A stretch of DNA of 64,000 bases. It comes from Rhabdophis nuchalis (lineage: Eukaryota; Chordata; Lepidosauria; Squamata; Natricidae). The DNA lies in contig CM077652.1 in NCBI GenBank assembly GCA_039707465.1, positions 36,992,618 through 37,056,617 on the forward strand. The letters run 5' to 3'. Positions 1 through 11,848 of this stretch are shown here, in pieces. Positions within the stretch are counted from its first letter, which is position 1; each line of letters opens with the position of its first letter. The notes under the pieces are model-generated. The model made no database searches. It saw only the letters and a list, made by a program, of their open reading frames with translations, and had not been told where the DNA came from. Made by a program: the position numbers and the translations under genes.

Positions 1-640
1 CAATTCATTCAACACTGCACAGTGTCTTGGCCTGCAACAGACCCTTTCTCTCTAATATTATGTGTAATTCTGCAGCCCCCTTGGTGGAATTCAAGGCCCC
101 TTGAACTCGGATCGTCTTCTGCACCAAAGTAAAATCTTACACACAGCTAAACCCTCAAGTCTAGGCTGCAATGCCTTACATGCAACTACCCAATGGAGAG
201 AAGGGGGCTGCCCAAAGAGGGCCCAATTCCATGCTGGACCACTCCTCACTACACTGGTGCCCAAGATGGCAAAATGCCTTTCCATCTTGAGCCTCCATTG
301 ATCAAATCTTCATGACAAAATTCTGCTCAGGGCCTGGTAGTGTTCTGAGAAACAAAGTATGAATAGCAACCAGAGGTGTACAGGGGGCAGTTCCCCAAGC
401 AAATTATTAAAACTCTGAAAGCTTTAAAAGCATTAAAGGCTTTTTTTAAAAAGGCTTTAAACATTTAAAGTAAGACACCTGCAACACCATGAAAACCAAG
501 AGATTCAGTGTGGACACATGGCAGCCTCTGCCACAACGGAGCAGTTAGTATAATTCAGCTGCCTCCTTCAAGGGTTGCTTGTTCTCCTGAAGATACAGGA
601 GTCTCGAAAGAGCGGCTAGTCAAAGGGATCAGTGCAGGGA

Positions 641-692
641 AGGGAGGGAGGGAAGGAAGGAGGGAGGGAGGGAAGGAAGGAGGGAAGGAGGG
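641..692. repeat. (GGGA/GGAA)n simple repeat
   Basis: Tetranucleotide purine repeat with alternating GGGA and GGAA units, inside intron 2. Confidence 0.9.
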
Positions 693-1140
693 GGTGGTCT
701 ATTTGCAACAAAGGCCAAGATTGGAGGGTTTATAGAAACAGCAGCAAATGAAGGAGCTGCAGGAGAATTTGCCTTCTAAAGCATTAGCTTGTTGCAATCT
801 AGTGATGCAACCAGAAGAACCATCCCATCCCATTGAAAGCAATGCTAGCATACCAGAAGTCGGATCTCTCAAAAGTATAAACCTTTTTCTGGAGGAGACA
901 TATCTCCAAATTGCTTCTCCAGCTAATATAGTAGACCATCTAACAGACCCCCGGAGGGACTAGGTAGAACAGGACCATTGAAAGGGACCTGTCTGCCCAC
1001 AGGAAGAAGACTCAAAGGAACACTGCCTTCATGACCTGAGATATAAGTCGATCAGGATAACTATTTTCCAGATCCTATTACATTATCTGACAAGAAAGAC
1101 CTTTCCACAAATCAATTTCTGAGCTTGTCCACCTTGCAGG

Positions 1141-1665
1141 ATTTATTTATTATTATTTTATTATTATTTATTTTTATTTTTCAAATTTATACCCCGCCCT
1201 TCTCCTTGTTAGGACTCAGGGCGGCGCACAGGCATTATTAAAAACCATAACAAAACAATATATACTATTAAAAACATATTAAATTAAATTAAAACCCGTG
1301 CTAAAAACCCTTTAAAACCCTAAAAATTAAAATTTATAAATATAGTCAGAAACGGGGGGCTACGCTAGGCCGGCTTGTTGGAATAGGTACGTCTTAAGAC
1401 ATTGGCGGAAGAGGCGGAGGTCCGAGGTAGTGCGAAGGTCGGGGGGTAGGTCGTTCCAGAGGGCCGGGCCCGCCACAGAGAAGGCCCTTCCCCTGGATGT
1501 CGCCAACCGGCATTGCCCGGCCAACGGTACCCAGAGAAGGCCCTCTCTGTGGGAGCGGATCGGATGAAGGGATGTATGGGGCAGAAGGCGGTCTCGTATA
1601 TAGCTAGGCCCCGAGCCATGGAGCGATTTGATATAGCTAGGCCCTGAGCCATGGAGCTGGTTTGA
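1141..1665 (-). mobile_element. L2-type LINE, 3' fragment
   Basis: The minus strand encodes the L2 C-terminal segment with LLPHTS, SHREGLL and GRAFSVAGPALWNDLPP, then the family 3' UTR with its CCGCCCT...AGGGCGG hairpin near 1195-1225 and an A/T-rich tail at 1141-1185. The 5' end carries a short tandem duplication: the 'tagctaggcccYgagccat' motif occurs twice at about 1600-1655. It is truncated and non-functional. Confidence 0.85.
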
Positions 1666-1884
1666 CAGCCAGCATCTGCTGAGGTCCATTTTTGCTCCAT
1701 CTCTGCTTCTGCTCTTCCCAGTCCTAAGCCAGAATTGGCGACTGGCTTACAAATCCTGGCCTGTTGGACGCAACACAAAGTAACTGTGTTTAGGTGTATC
1801 TAGTTCATGTTGCTCGTTTCTTCATCTACGTTAAGGAGAAAGCAATATGGAAATGGACACAATGTGTATAGATGAAATGCAGCT

Positions 1885-2100
1885 TGTGACACAGTGGTTT
1901 AGAGTGCAGTGCTGCAGGCAACTTCTGCTGACTGCCGGCTGCTTGCAATTTGGGAGTTCAAATCTCACCAGGCTCAAGGTTGACTCAGACTTCCGTCCTT
2001 CCAAGGTGGGTCAAATGAGGACCCAGATTGTTGGGGGCAAGAGGCTGACTCTGTAAACTGCTTAAAGGGGGCTGTGAAGCACTGTGAAGCGGTATATAAG
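1885..2100 (+). mobile_element. Sauria-type SINE
   Basis: The copy starts with a tRNA-like head (cagtggtttagagtgcag; degenerate box B 'gagttcaaatctc' near 1950), followed by the 'ggctcaaggttgactcag' body and ends with 'gtgaagcggtatataagtct'. That tail is the BovB-derived end known for Sauria SINEs of squamates. The 3' end runs into a (CCTT)n repeat. Confidence 0.88.
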
Positions 2101-2196
2101 TCTATTGCCCTTCCTTCCTTCCTTCCTTCCTTCCTTCCTTCCTTCCTTCCTTCCTTCCTTCCTTCCTTCCTTCCTTCCTTCCTTCCTTCCTTCCTT
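2101..2196. repeat. (CCTT)n microsatellite
   Basis: About 24 uninterrupted CCTT units between two Sauria SINE copies in the same orientation. It probably grew from the 3' tail of the first SINE. Confidence 0.97.
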
Positions 2197-2405
2197 GTGG
2201 TTAGAATGCAGTATTGCAGGCTAACTCTGCCCACTGCCAGGAGTTCAATCCTGACTGGCTCAAGGTTGACTCAGCCTTCCCTCCTTCCGAGGTGGGTAAA
2301 ATGAGGACCCAGATTGTTGGGGGCAAGAGGCTGACTCTGTAAACCGCTTAGAAAGGGGCTGTCAAAGCACTGTGAAGTGGTGTATAAGTCTAAGGGTTAT
2401 TGCTG
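2197..2405 (+). mobile_element. Sauria-type SINE, 5'-truncated
   Basis: Second copy directly after the CCTT tract. It has a partial tRNA-like head (gtggttagaatgcag), the common body with 'gaggacccagattgttgg', and the tail 'gtataagtctaagggttatt'. Confidence 0.86.
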
Positions 2406-2798
2406 CTGTACACAATTCGATTTAATAAGCTAAAATTTCCTGAGCCATTGGCTACTGTGGCAAGCATTTTCATGTGTGATACTAAATCAGGCTTTTTAAA
2501 TACTTTGTTCAAGAAATCATTGGGTAGGCTTATACTTCATGCTAAGCCACAACCATAAAACCATGCTACATCTTGTGATGTGTAGATTAAATCAATGTTT
2601 TAGATGCCAGAGGGGAAAAAATCTTTACCTCCACCCCCCCCCCCCCTTTCTTTCAGCTCTTTCAAGGAATCTCACGTAACTCACGTAAAGTTTCTGCTGG
2701 CAGATCAGAAACCAGTTGTGCTAAATGTAGATTCTATCCTGTTCAATCTCATTTGGAAAACAAGCTTTATTACTGACGGTCAGCATCTACATCTCAAC

Positions 2799-2920
2799 CA
2801 GGGTCTCCAGACTTGGCAACTTTAAGACTTGTGGACTTCAACTCCCAGAATTCCTCAGCCAACTTTGCTCTGGGAGTTGAAGTCCACAAGTCTTAAAGTT
2901 GCCAAGGTTGGAGACCCCTG
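2799..2920. mobile_element. hAT MITE, near-perfect palindrome
   Basis: Starts CAGGGTCTCCAGAC and ends GGTTGGAGACCCCTG; the two halves are inverted copies built around 'gcaactttaagacttgtgg' and 'ttcaactcccagaattc'. No coding capacity. The 8-bp flanks no longer match, so the TSD has decayed. Confidence 0.8.
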
Positions 2921-2935
2921 CTATAGAGCATAAGT

Positions 2936-3406
2936 CAGTGATGGCGAACCTTCTTCTTATGGTGTGCCAAAATTGAGTGTGTGTGTGCTATCACGCGCCT
3001 GCCACACCAATTCAATCTTCCCCAATCACCTGTACACGTGCGCACCAACCCCCCCCCTTCTCCCCCATGCATGCATGCACAACCCCTCCCCAGGCTCCGG
3101 GGGCTCTCCTGAAGTCCAGGGAGGGCGAAAATGACTTGCGCCAGCCCCCCGGAAGCCCTCTGGAAGCTGAAAATGGATCGTTTCCGAACTTTCGGTTGGC
3201 CCGTTGGGGCAGTTTTTCACCCTCCCCAACCTCCGGGGGCTCTCCTAAAGGCTGGGGAGGGCGAAAATGGCTTCTCCTGGCCCTCCGGAAGGCTGAAAAT
3301 CAGCTGGCCAGCGTATGCATGCGTGCCGCAGCTGAGGGCTGGTGTGCCAGCAACTATGGCTCCGCTTGCCACCTGTGACAAGCATGCCATAGGTTCGCCA
3401 TCTCAG
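2936..3406. mobile_element. hAT-like non-autonomous element
   Basis: Ends CAGTGATGGCGAACCT and AGGTTCGCCATCTCAG are inverted repeats of each other. The inside is GC-rich with two similar 'gggggctctcct' blocks near 3100 and 3235. Flanking 8-mers gcataagt and gtatgggt agree at 5 of 8 positions. A partial copy of the same end is at the window's right edge. Confidence 0.7.
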
Positions 3407-3409
3407 GTA

Positions 3410-3817
3410 TGGGTAGTCCTCAACTTCCAATCATCTGTTTAATGACTGATCGACATTACAAAGGCATTGAAAAAAAGGGATTTATGACTGGTTCTCAAAC
3501 TTACAACCGTTGCAGGATCCCCACGTCACATGGTCAAAATTCAGTTGCTTGGCAACCGGCATGTATTTATTTAGGAAGGTTGCCGTGTGCTGGGATCACA
3601 TGGCCTCCATCTGTGATCTTCCCAGCCACTTTCTGACAGGTCAAGTCAATGAGGGAAGCAAGTGCCCGATTCGTTTAACAGCTGCATGGATTCACTTAAC
3701 AACCATGGCAGGAGAGATTGCGCAACGGAGTGCAGCTCACTTAATAACTGCCTCGATTAGCAATGGAAATTTCGGGATCCGCTGTCGTCTTAAGTCAAGG
3801 ACTACCCATAAGGCAAC
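3410..3817. mobile_element. Non-autonomous DNA transposon with ~20-bp inverted ends
   Basis: Left end GGGTAGTCCTCAACTT and right end AAGTCAAGGACTACCC are inverted. The interior repeats 'ttaacaac' and 'cacttaat' motifs and has no transposase frame. Fragments of the same family lie at 38875-38960, 39785-39866 and 42735-43246. The superfamily is not certain. Confidence 0.65.
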
Positions 3818-4489
3818 AGGACCACAACCCACCCACTTCTGAAGCCCTCCCTCTGCAGAAGGGAAAGGGATTCAGCAGGATCCAGATTTTCTTCCAAGGT
3901 CACGTGTGGGTGGTTTGGCGTTCGTGTTCTGTTTCCTCAATTGTGTTAAGTTTATTTTAAATCCTTTAATTCAAAAGGGCAGGAAAGCATCACGCCACTC
4001 AATTTGGCCCCTGTGACTGGAGGGGGCTTTAAGCCAGAAAGGTGGATCCAGAGGCTGCAGCCTGGACACCTCCGATGGTTTACATCTGGATGGCCTGAAT
4101 TGGCCTGACTGAAGTCTAAGCCAAGTTGAAGTGGTGGCCTCCCAGAAGTAACAGGGGCCCTGTGGTCCATGCACAGGGGGCACCAGGTCCTTCAGTCAAC
4201 AAAGGGGGAAGGAGGTGGCACTTGAAGGGTGTGGCCATGCTCTCCGTGAATTTGTGATGTCTAAGGGAGAAGGAATCAAGAAGAGTCATACCTATTTTAT
4301 AAAGATTAATTGTTATTAAACAGATAATTAAGTACTTAACAAAATAAGGTGGTTTGTCATGAAGGATCACTAATTTTAATTCAACATATAAAAGCCCAAC
4401 AATGGTGATATACTTGGCTATGTTTGATGGACAATTAGGAATTATACTTGGAACTGGAAAGATTGATGCACAAAAACTTGTAAAAGTTT

Positions 4490-4655
4490 CTAACCGCCCA
4501 CCGGTTCCAAAGGAATGGTGATTTCTAAAGTAGGGAAGTCAATTAAAATTTTTAAAAAGGGAAAGTGCTTCAGTATCGGACAAAACCCCCACCGCCCACC
4601 ATGAAAGCTGGAACGCCCACTAGGGGGCAGTAGGGACCAGGTTGACTACCACTGC
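4490..4655. mobile_element. hAT-like fragment (one end only)
   Basis: The right end ggttgactaccactg has the hAT-type CAGTGG signature in reverse complement. The interior has 'ccgcccacc' blocks and 'tagggggcag'. The opposite end was not found. Confidence 0.45.
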
Positions 4656-4679
4656 ACTGGAATGTACACTGACCGCAAA

Positions 4680-4790
4680 CAGCACTTCCTACTAGCACTG
4701 ATGATGTTACCTAGTTTGAGTAACGAAATGTCTGTAAAAATACAAGCGAGCCCAGAGAGCAGCAAGGAGCCCTCCGAGTCAGACCCGCCT
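4680..4790 (+). repeat. Dispersed repeat with 'gatgttacctagtttgagtaa' core
   Basis: The same core recurs at 54165-54290 (plus) and 55795-55885 (minus), so this is an interspersed repeat. Its class is unknown to me; a Penelope-like or tyrosine-recombinase retroelement end is possible. Confidence 0.5.
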
Positions 4791-4935
4791 TCTGGCCTTC
4801 AGAAGAGCGGATTCTAATGAGCTCTGAGGAAGGTTAAGTCAGGCCCTTACCCTGAATGGGACGTTGGGGTTAGTCCTTGAAATAAGATGCTGAGGGCTAA
4901 AGGAAAACGGGAAAGCTCTAAAGAAGCTGCGGCAG

Positions 4936-5045
<110 letters not shown>

Positions 5046-5292
5046 TCAGGAAAGAGGAAGGAGAGCCAGAAACAGAGGGTGTTCTTGACAAGGTATTTTT
5101 TAAGCCCCCCAAAAGGTGTAGGAACCCTAAGGGGAGAAAGTGGGGCTTCACAGCAGCTTTGGCTGGTAAGTAGTCAAGATGGCCATTACATCCATGCATT
5201 CAAAGCCCCACCTCTTTGTCGTGTGCATTGCAAGAGGCTTTAAAAAGGGACATGGCTTTGGTCAAGCAGTTCTGACCAAAACCCTTTTTCAG

Positions 5293-5326
<34 letters not shown>

Positions 5327-5332
5327 CACACA
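5293..5332. repeat. (CA)n microsatellite
   Basis: Dinucleotide CA tract with one AACA interruption. Confidence 0.95.
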
Positions 5333-5889
5333 GAGGGATGTCCCTGATTAATCAGCAATAGCTGACAATGAGAAGGAGGAACTTCCTAGCTCTCTCGCTG
5401 GTCTTTCTCAGGGCATGGAGGAAAGGAGAGAAGAGCAGTGGAGGGAAGAGAAGGAGAGGCTCAGGGGGCACTTCAATGAAGGCAGATGCATTACATCCTC
5501 AGCCACTGAGGGAAGAGCTGCCTCCAGAATCCCTCAGACGGGAGGGGGGAGCAGCTCAGGCTCAGAAGAAAAGTAGAAGAAAATCCAGGCAGACTTGAGC
5601 AGTGGCTGAAATGCACGGAGAGGGAGGACTCTGCAGTCCCTCGCCTGGGTAGGAAAAACATAAGGCCCAAGCCTAGGAGGAGAGCAAGGTGGTTTGGTAG
5701 CAGTCCAGGCGAGAGGGATCCAGTTAAACAAGAGCCAATGGGGGGGGGGGGCTATGTGTGACAGCTCAAGAGGCAAAGGCCACCCTGGGGGCAGCACCAC
5801 AAGGGAAGCCTGGCCTTGGCAAGGAATGACTTGAAGATTGGACAGCTCCCATCACTATTTTTGCTCCACATTTGAAAGATGTTCAGCAA

Positions 5890-6525
5890 TCTGCAACTGC
5901 AATCAGCCCAAACTCAAGAAGGGGGGGGGGGGGGGGACCCTGCTGGAGAAAGTCAAGAGTGCAGAGAAGAGCAACTAAGACAATTAAGGGCCTGGAGACT
6001 AAAACATATGAAGAACGGTTGCAGGAATTGGGTAGGGCCAGTCTAGAGAAAAGAAGGACCAGGAGTGACATGATAACAGCCTTCCAATATTTGAGGGGCT
6101 ACCACAAAGATGAGGAGGCCAACCTATTTTCCAAAGTACCAGAAGGACAAGAGAAGAAACAATGGATGAAAAATAATCAAGGAGAGAAACAACCTAGAAC
6201 TAAGGAGAAACTTCCTGACGGTAAGAACCATTAACCAGTGGAATGGCTTGCCTTCAGAAGATGTGGGTCTCCAACACTGTAGGCTTTAAAGAAGCGATTG
6301 GACAACTATTAATCTGAAATGCTATGGGGCACAGGCGTCAAACTCAATCACATCACATGATGTATTGCAACTTTTTTGCCTTTGCAGAGCTGGGTTGGGC
6401 AGGGCCTGTGTGTGATGCATCCAGCTCACAGGCTGCCAGTTTGACACCCTGGATAGGGTCTCCTGCTTAAGCAGGGAACTGGGCTACAAGACCTCCAAGG
6501 TCCTTCCAATTCTGTTATTCTGTTA
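5890..6525 (+). mobile_element. CR1/L3-type LINE, 3' end with nested MITE
   Basis: The frame encodes the CR1 ORF2 C-terminus (RVQRRATKTIKGLETKTYEE, then RTRSDMITAFQYLRG) and ends with 'aagacctccaaggtccttcc' and an ATTCTGTT-type tail. A MITE at 6332-6451 splits the last part. A G16 run near 5922 and other changes break the frame. Pseudogenic. Confidence 0.85.
6332..6451. mobile_element. hAT MITE nested in CR1
   Basis: Ends CAGGCGTCAAACTC and CAGTTTGACACCCTG are inverted repeats. The CR1 3' sequence resumes right after it, showing insertion into an existing CR1 copy. A related element lies at 27217-27351. Confidence 0.7.
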
Positions 6526-7200
6526 AGAGCTTATTGAGGGAACCAACATGGCAAGCAAAGGAGAAATGCTTCGCAACTTCAAAACAATGGATACAGCCAA
6601 ATAACTCAAGAGGTTTGGGCCCACGGAGAGTTAGGACTCTCTCACACACTGAAAGATGAAATAAGGGCACCGGTGGGTTTTGGTGTCAATTAATTAGGGC
6701 TTGCAAAGTGGGTTAGTTTCTAAGAGCAATTGAGCTGAACAGGTACAAGGCTAATTACTGGCTCAGGTGTTTTAGTGAAATACTTGGCCTCCCCTCCAGA
6801 ATGAGTTTCCCCTCCCCGGAGATCCAAATGGACCCCCACCCTACTGGAACTTTGGAGGGCCTTGAAGAATTGGCTCTTTGCCTTTGGAAGCACTTTTTCC
6901 TCTTTGCTCTGATCCGGTCAATCATTTCTGCCATTTTATTGTTTCATTTTGGTTTTTAAATGCTTTTAACCATTTCTAAATTGCCCAGAATTGTTGGGAG
7001 TCAGGCAACATATGCACTATGACGATGGCGGCGATGATGATGACGATATGACAGCACTAACCCCAAATACAACCAAGGCCTGAATTTACTGTCTGGGTCC
7101 CCATGATTAAGTGCAGCCGGAGAGTATCTGGCTAGGTGGGGATCACAGCCAAAGTCTTAGCAGGTTGGGTGAAGTAAGACAGCACCTTAACCCTTTAGAC

Positions 7201-7281
7201 CAGGGGTCTCCAACCTTTGCAACTTTAAGTCTGGGAGCTGAAGTCCTTCAGACTTAAAGTTGCAAAGGTTGGAGACCCCTG
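7201..7281. mobile_element. hAT MITE, palindromic, perfect 8-bp TSD
   Basis: Starts CAGGGGTCTCCAACC and ends GGTTGGAGACCCCTG. It is flanked by identical 8-mers ctttagac at 7193-7200 and 7282-7289. At 81 bp it is the shortest member of the family here. Confidence 0.92.
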
Positions 7282-8484
7282 CTTTAGACAGAACGTGTTG
7301 CATGAGCTCTGCAGTGGCTTTGATCCTGAGTTTTAGGGGTGTAGGAAGCCTGGCCGTCAGCTGAGCACCCTGGACCCCACTGCAATGCCCCTTCAGTGCC
7401 CAGACACAGCAGAGCAGACGTCCTCTTCTTGCTGCCTGGAGCTGTGCTACATAAAAAATCCTGCCTCATTCGTGGTGGGCGGGAGAGGATCTTGCCAAGG
7501 AGAAATGTTTGGGTGGATTTCCCCCCCTTCTCCTGGAAACCAACTGTGTCAAAAACTGACGTTACATATTAGCAAAAATGGGGCTGTCAAACTGCCAAGA
7601 ACAACAAAATGAGCATTCCCGGAGAACTTAGTAGCTAGTGGACTAGGATCATGGAGGCTTTCTTTTAGCCTGCCATGAAGAACTGGTGCTTTTTGGGACA
7701 ATGAATTAAGGGGTTAGGAAAGGGACGGCACATCCTGAGGTCTAAGTGGCTGCTCAACCTCTATCCCAGGGGTCTCCTCTTAGTCTACGCCTGGTGCTCT
7801 GTAGGAAAATTCAGCTACAGCCCAGAGGAAGAAAGAGCTGCAGTGATAAGATCCGCAGATGGCGTGTCTCCTCCTCTTAGGTGGCCCATGGGATTCTCTC
7901 ATGAATTGCAATGATCAGGATAAGTTTGGTTCTTGCAAAGGTGGCAAGACGGACTTTGAGCAGCTTTCCTACTTTCCTACTCCACAACATTTCACTCTCC
8001 AGATCCAGTTCAAGAATCCACATGCTGTCTTTTCAGACAGCTGGATCGTCTGTGGCCTCTGGCTCACCCCAACACTGGAGAGACAGTCACTTCTTTGTGG
8101 TGACCTACCATCATTCCATCCAAGGCTGACTGGCTCCTCGGTAGGTCAGTTATCTCCACAAGAACAGAAACTCTGTGAATGTGAGCAATAGCTTAGATCA
8201 TCACTTACTTTGTCTGTAACTTTAGACTATGGTTATGACACCACTGTGCTACATACTCATAAAGGGTTATACCAGGTTGGTCTATATACTATGTGCTTAG
8301 AGCTCAAAGCATTGTTAGAGATCCCACAAACCCACTCCACTGTCTGTTTCTGTTACTCCCCTCTAGGAGGAGGTTTCCAAGTATTTCTAGCAGGACTACC
8401 TGATTTTGTAACTGGTTTGCTCCCTACACCATCCCTCTGGTAAACTTGCAAGATTCATTTTTCTCGCTATGTACATGCATGCAT

Positions 8485-8826
8485 CTTATTTTTATTTTTT
8501 TATTTTATTTACATTTATATCCCGCCCTTCTCCACAGAAGACCCAGGGCGGCGTACAGGAAATTTAAAAAACATACAAATACAAGATAAATATATAATTT
8601 AAAATAAATATTAAACAATCCTATCCTGTACTAAAACCAAATTTAAAATACCCAATTTAAAAACTTCCTAAAAGTCCCCATGGGAGGTTAGGCTAGGCCG
8701 GCTTGTTGGAATAAATATGTCTTTAGACATTGGCGGAAGAGGCGGAGGTCGGTGATGGTACGTAATTCAGGGGGTAGGTCATTCCAGAGGGCTGGGCCCG
8801 CCACAGAGAAGGCTCTTCTTCTGAAC
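8485..8826 (-). mobile_element. L2-type LINE, 3' fragment
   Basis: Minus-strand 3' UTR with the CCGCCCT...AGGGCGG hairpin near 8522-8552 and a short coding remnant (VAGPALWNDLPPE). The A/T-rich 3' tail lies at 8485-8515. Closely similar to the copy at 1141-1665. Confidence 0.85.
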
Positions 8827-9172
8827 TAGCCTGTGTTGTTTCTCCATGTCATATAATATATGTGGGTACGTGCATAATTTTGTATTTATTTATTTATCCT
8901 GTCCTGTTTATGCAGTATATATTAGAGGTGGAGACCCCTTGAGAGCTGCATGCAATGAAATTTCATTTTAATGTAGGCTGATTAGTGTACGTTCCAAGGG
9001 ACAATAAAGTTAGTTAAGTCTTGTGTGACCTCCCAGAAGTGGTGCCGTGTGTTCTCTACCAGAGAGTCTTAGTTCCCCTTGCGGTTCCAAGAAAGAAAAA
9101 ATAGCCTAATGGCTGCACACAGTTCCATTCACTTCCTCCTCATCTCTTAAACAAAAACTGATCATTTTCCTC

Positions 9173-9408
9173 CATTAGCAACAGCCCTTATATACCACTT
9201 CACAGTGCTTCACAGCCCCCTCTAAGCGGTCTACAGAGTCCGCCTCTTGCCCCCAACAATCTGGGTCCTTATTTTACCCACCTCGGAAGGATGGAAGGCT
9301 GAGTCAACCTTGAGCCTGGTGGGATTTGAACTGCCAAATTACAGGTAGCCCGCAGTCAACAGAAGCAGCCTGCAGTACTTCACTCTAACCAATGCACCAC
9401 TGAGGCTT
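9173..9408 (-). mobile_element. Sauria-type SINE
   Basis: Reverse-strand copy reading from a tRNA-like head (gtggtgcattggttagagtg) to the BovB-type tail 'gtgaagtggtatataagg'. It contains the family core 'ggctcaaggttgactcag'. Confidence 0.87.
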
Positions 9409-11609
9409 AAGGAAAATGACTGAGAATGCCTAGATCTCTTGGTCTTGGAGGGAGAGATCTGAGCGGATCTACAGTAAAGAGGGATGAAGACAGTTCAATT
9501 GCAGCTCTACCTTGGAACGCCCAAAGCTCCCTTCTGACCTACCAACGTTGACCAATTGACATAGCGACAACGCAAAATAACTGACCAACACTGCTTGTTT
9601 CAGAACTGCTAAAGACAATACCAGAGATGTTCCTGCAGCACAAGAGCTCTGTTCTCAGCCAGAACCTTTGCAACTCACAACTTTCTGATATTGAGACAAG
9701 CCCAGGATGCCTTCATCTTCACAAGAACCAGCTTCATGAATCATAGCAAACCAAATGGAGGAGTATTGTCTTCTGGGTTAGTATGTTGTATGAAGCCAAC
9801 CGTTGTAGCTTCTAAACTATGATTAATGGTTTCTTATTAAATGTTAATGGTGGCATCAACAAACTGCAGTTGGATGTTATGTATAAAACCAACCAATGTG
9901 TTTGGCTGGGAGATGGAAGGTCTGTGAATACATGCCGCCTCTTCCAAGAACACACATGTCCTTCCTGTGCAACGGGCTAACCCCTCTACAACCAGCAGGC
10001 AGGAGTAACAATTTGGTGCCTAGAAGGTCTGCATCTCCTTTGTTAACCCCCAATCCTGGCTAGATTCACCAAACATCTTGAGCTAAATCAGGTGAAGACC
10101 TAGCAGATGCCTTCACACAACACACCAAGCTTAGCTACTAGCTATTGTTAAGTTCGGTTAGTCTTGTTATGGCTTAGCATGTTGTGTTACTCCAGCTTAT
10201 TTGGTTAGTTCATAGCTCGATGTAATAGTATGAACCCTAAAAATGGAAAACGACAGTACTCAGGTTCAGCCTTTGTGAATAGAGCCAATGTTTCTCCAGG
10301 AAGTCACGGAGGTGGGACCCCGTTGCTAAACCCTGATGTAGGGGAGCCTTTAATGCTGCCTCCAAATGCTCTGATTAACCCACAAATCAAGCATATATTG
10401 GCACCCACCCACCCACCGTCAGCCTTAACAGCTCTAAAATGTGGGTTGAAGCACCCTGACTTTGCCTGAAAGACGACCAAGGAATTAACGGTTGGAAAGA
10501 CACGTATGATTTGCTCCCTTCCATCCCAGCAGAGGAAAGGGGTCTTAAAGGAAGGAAAAGTTCAGAGGCAGAGAATGGATCAAGAGGCAACCATCGGTTG
10601 ATGTCACAGAATAGCATACAAAATTCTGAAGAGGCAAGGAAAGAGCCACCCCACCCACCCCCCACGGTCCCCTCTTTCTGCCTCTGCTGCTTTCATGGGC
10701 AAGAGATGGGCAAAGGGCCTTGCAGGGGGAGGGGGAAGCGGGAGTTTAGAGAACCAAGCGCCACAGAGCAGCTAAAAGAAGAAGGAACGGAGGAAGGCCC
10801 TTTTCACCTCCGGCAAAGGCGCCTTCTGAAGGGCCTGGGGGTCTGAAGAGTTTGCTGCCCTGTCTGGGGTTTCGTTGTTCTAACCATCTGCAGGTTTTTC
10901 TCTGCTCCCGAGAAGAAAGAAAAGCCTCAGCAAACAAGCCGGCGGCAGCATCTTTTAAGTTCCAGATCAATGTCTAATTGAATGCCTATCAATTCTACTT
11001 TAGGGCCGACCATGAATGCCCCACCAAAAGTACACTAAGAAAGAAAGAGAACGGGAAGCACGAAAGGCCCTGTTTCCCCATCTGGGATTGTGCTAGCATT
11101 GAAGCACACCAACCCACACGCCCACCAGTTCAGGATTTGGGAATTCCCTGCCCTGCGAGCTTTGAGAACAAGCGGCAGAAAGAGTGTGCCAGCAGCCGTG
11201 CCAGGAGGAGAAGGTCCACATGGCTTCTGAGCCCTGCTGCCCCCTGAGGACATTCAGCCTCTGCCAGAGTAAATGGAACGAGAGAAAACTGGGAATTTCT
11301 CCTCAAAGACCGTGTGGCATGAATCCTAAAAAACCCTCCTCTGCCCCCACCCCCTCTCATGACCACTGTTGCTGAGACAGGCCAGAGGGGTCTGGCCCAC
11401 GACCGATGCCCATCTCTTCTAAGCGTCTGCCACGGAGCCCAGGCTACGAGTGGAGAACTGGGGAAGCCAGACTTCTAAGTTGGGGTCCAGATCTCAAGGG
11501 AGCCCCCAGATCTGTCATGGACCTGGAACTGCACGACCTGACCAAACCTCCATGTTCTCAGGTGGCAACTGGAAGACTCGGAGATGCAGAAACTGGACAC
11601 ATCCTGTCC

Positions 11610-11702
11610 AATAACGGAGATATGGTTCCCAGTTAAAGACCGTAAAATAAAACCACCCGTTTTATTTTCCAGTCTTTAGCTGGGAACCAGATTTCCGTTA
11701 TT
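11610..11702. repeat. Hairpin: 44-bp arms, 5-nt loop
   Basis: Left arm 11610-11653 pairs imperfectly with right arm 11659-11702; matching cores include GGTTCCCAG/CTGGGAACC, AAAATAAAAC/GTTTTATTTT and AATAACGGA/TCCGTTATT. The right arm overlaps the first unit of the 25-bp tandem repeat that follows. Function unknown. Confidence 0.85.
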
Positions 11703-11786
11703 GCAATTTCTCCAGATCTCTGTTATTAAAATTTCTCCAGATTTCCAATATTACAATTTCTCCAGATCTCCAATATTAAACTTTCT
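11687..11786. repeat. 4 x 25-bp tandem repeat
   Basis: Four contiguous units starting at 11687, 11712, 11737 and 11762, each of the form 'ccagatYtcc..tatt..aa' ending 'tttct'. The 25-bp spacing is exact. Confidence 0.92.
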
Positions 11787-11834
11787 AGTTCCAGGGGCCA
11801 TTGAATCTCAAGAGAAAACTGCAAGAATCACATC

Positions 11835-11848
11835 TTTTGCATGCAAAT
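11835..11848. promoter_or_regulatory. Overlapping inverted octamer (POU-type) site
   Basis: ttttgcatgcaaat contains TTTGCAT and ATGCAAAT on opposite strands, overlapping in the middle. This resembles a dimeric Oct/POU binding site inside PRKCB intron 2. It is a sequence match only, with no evidence of use. Confidence 0.3.

Noticed and set aside
5368..5598. 76-codon basic/Arg-rich frame
   Set aside because: It resembles a fragment of a dispersed repeat and ends quickly; no support for a gene.
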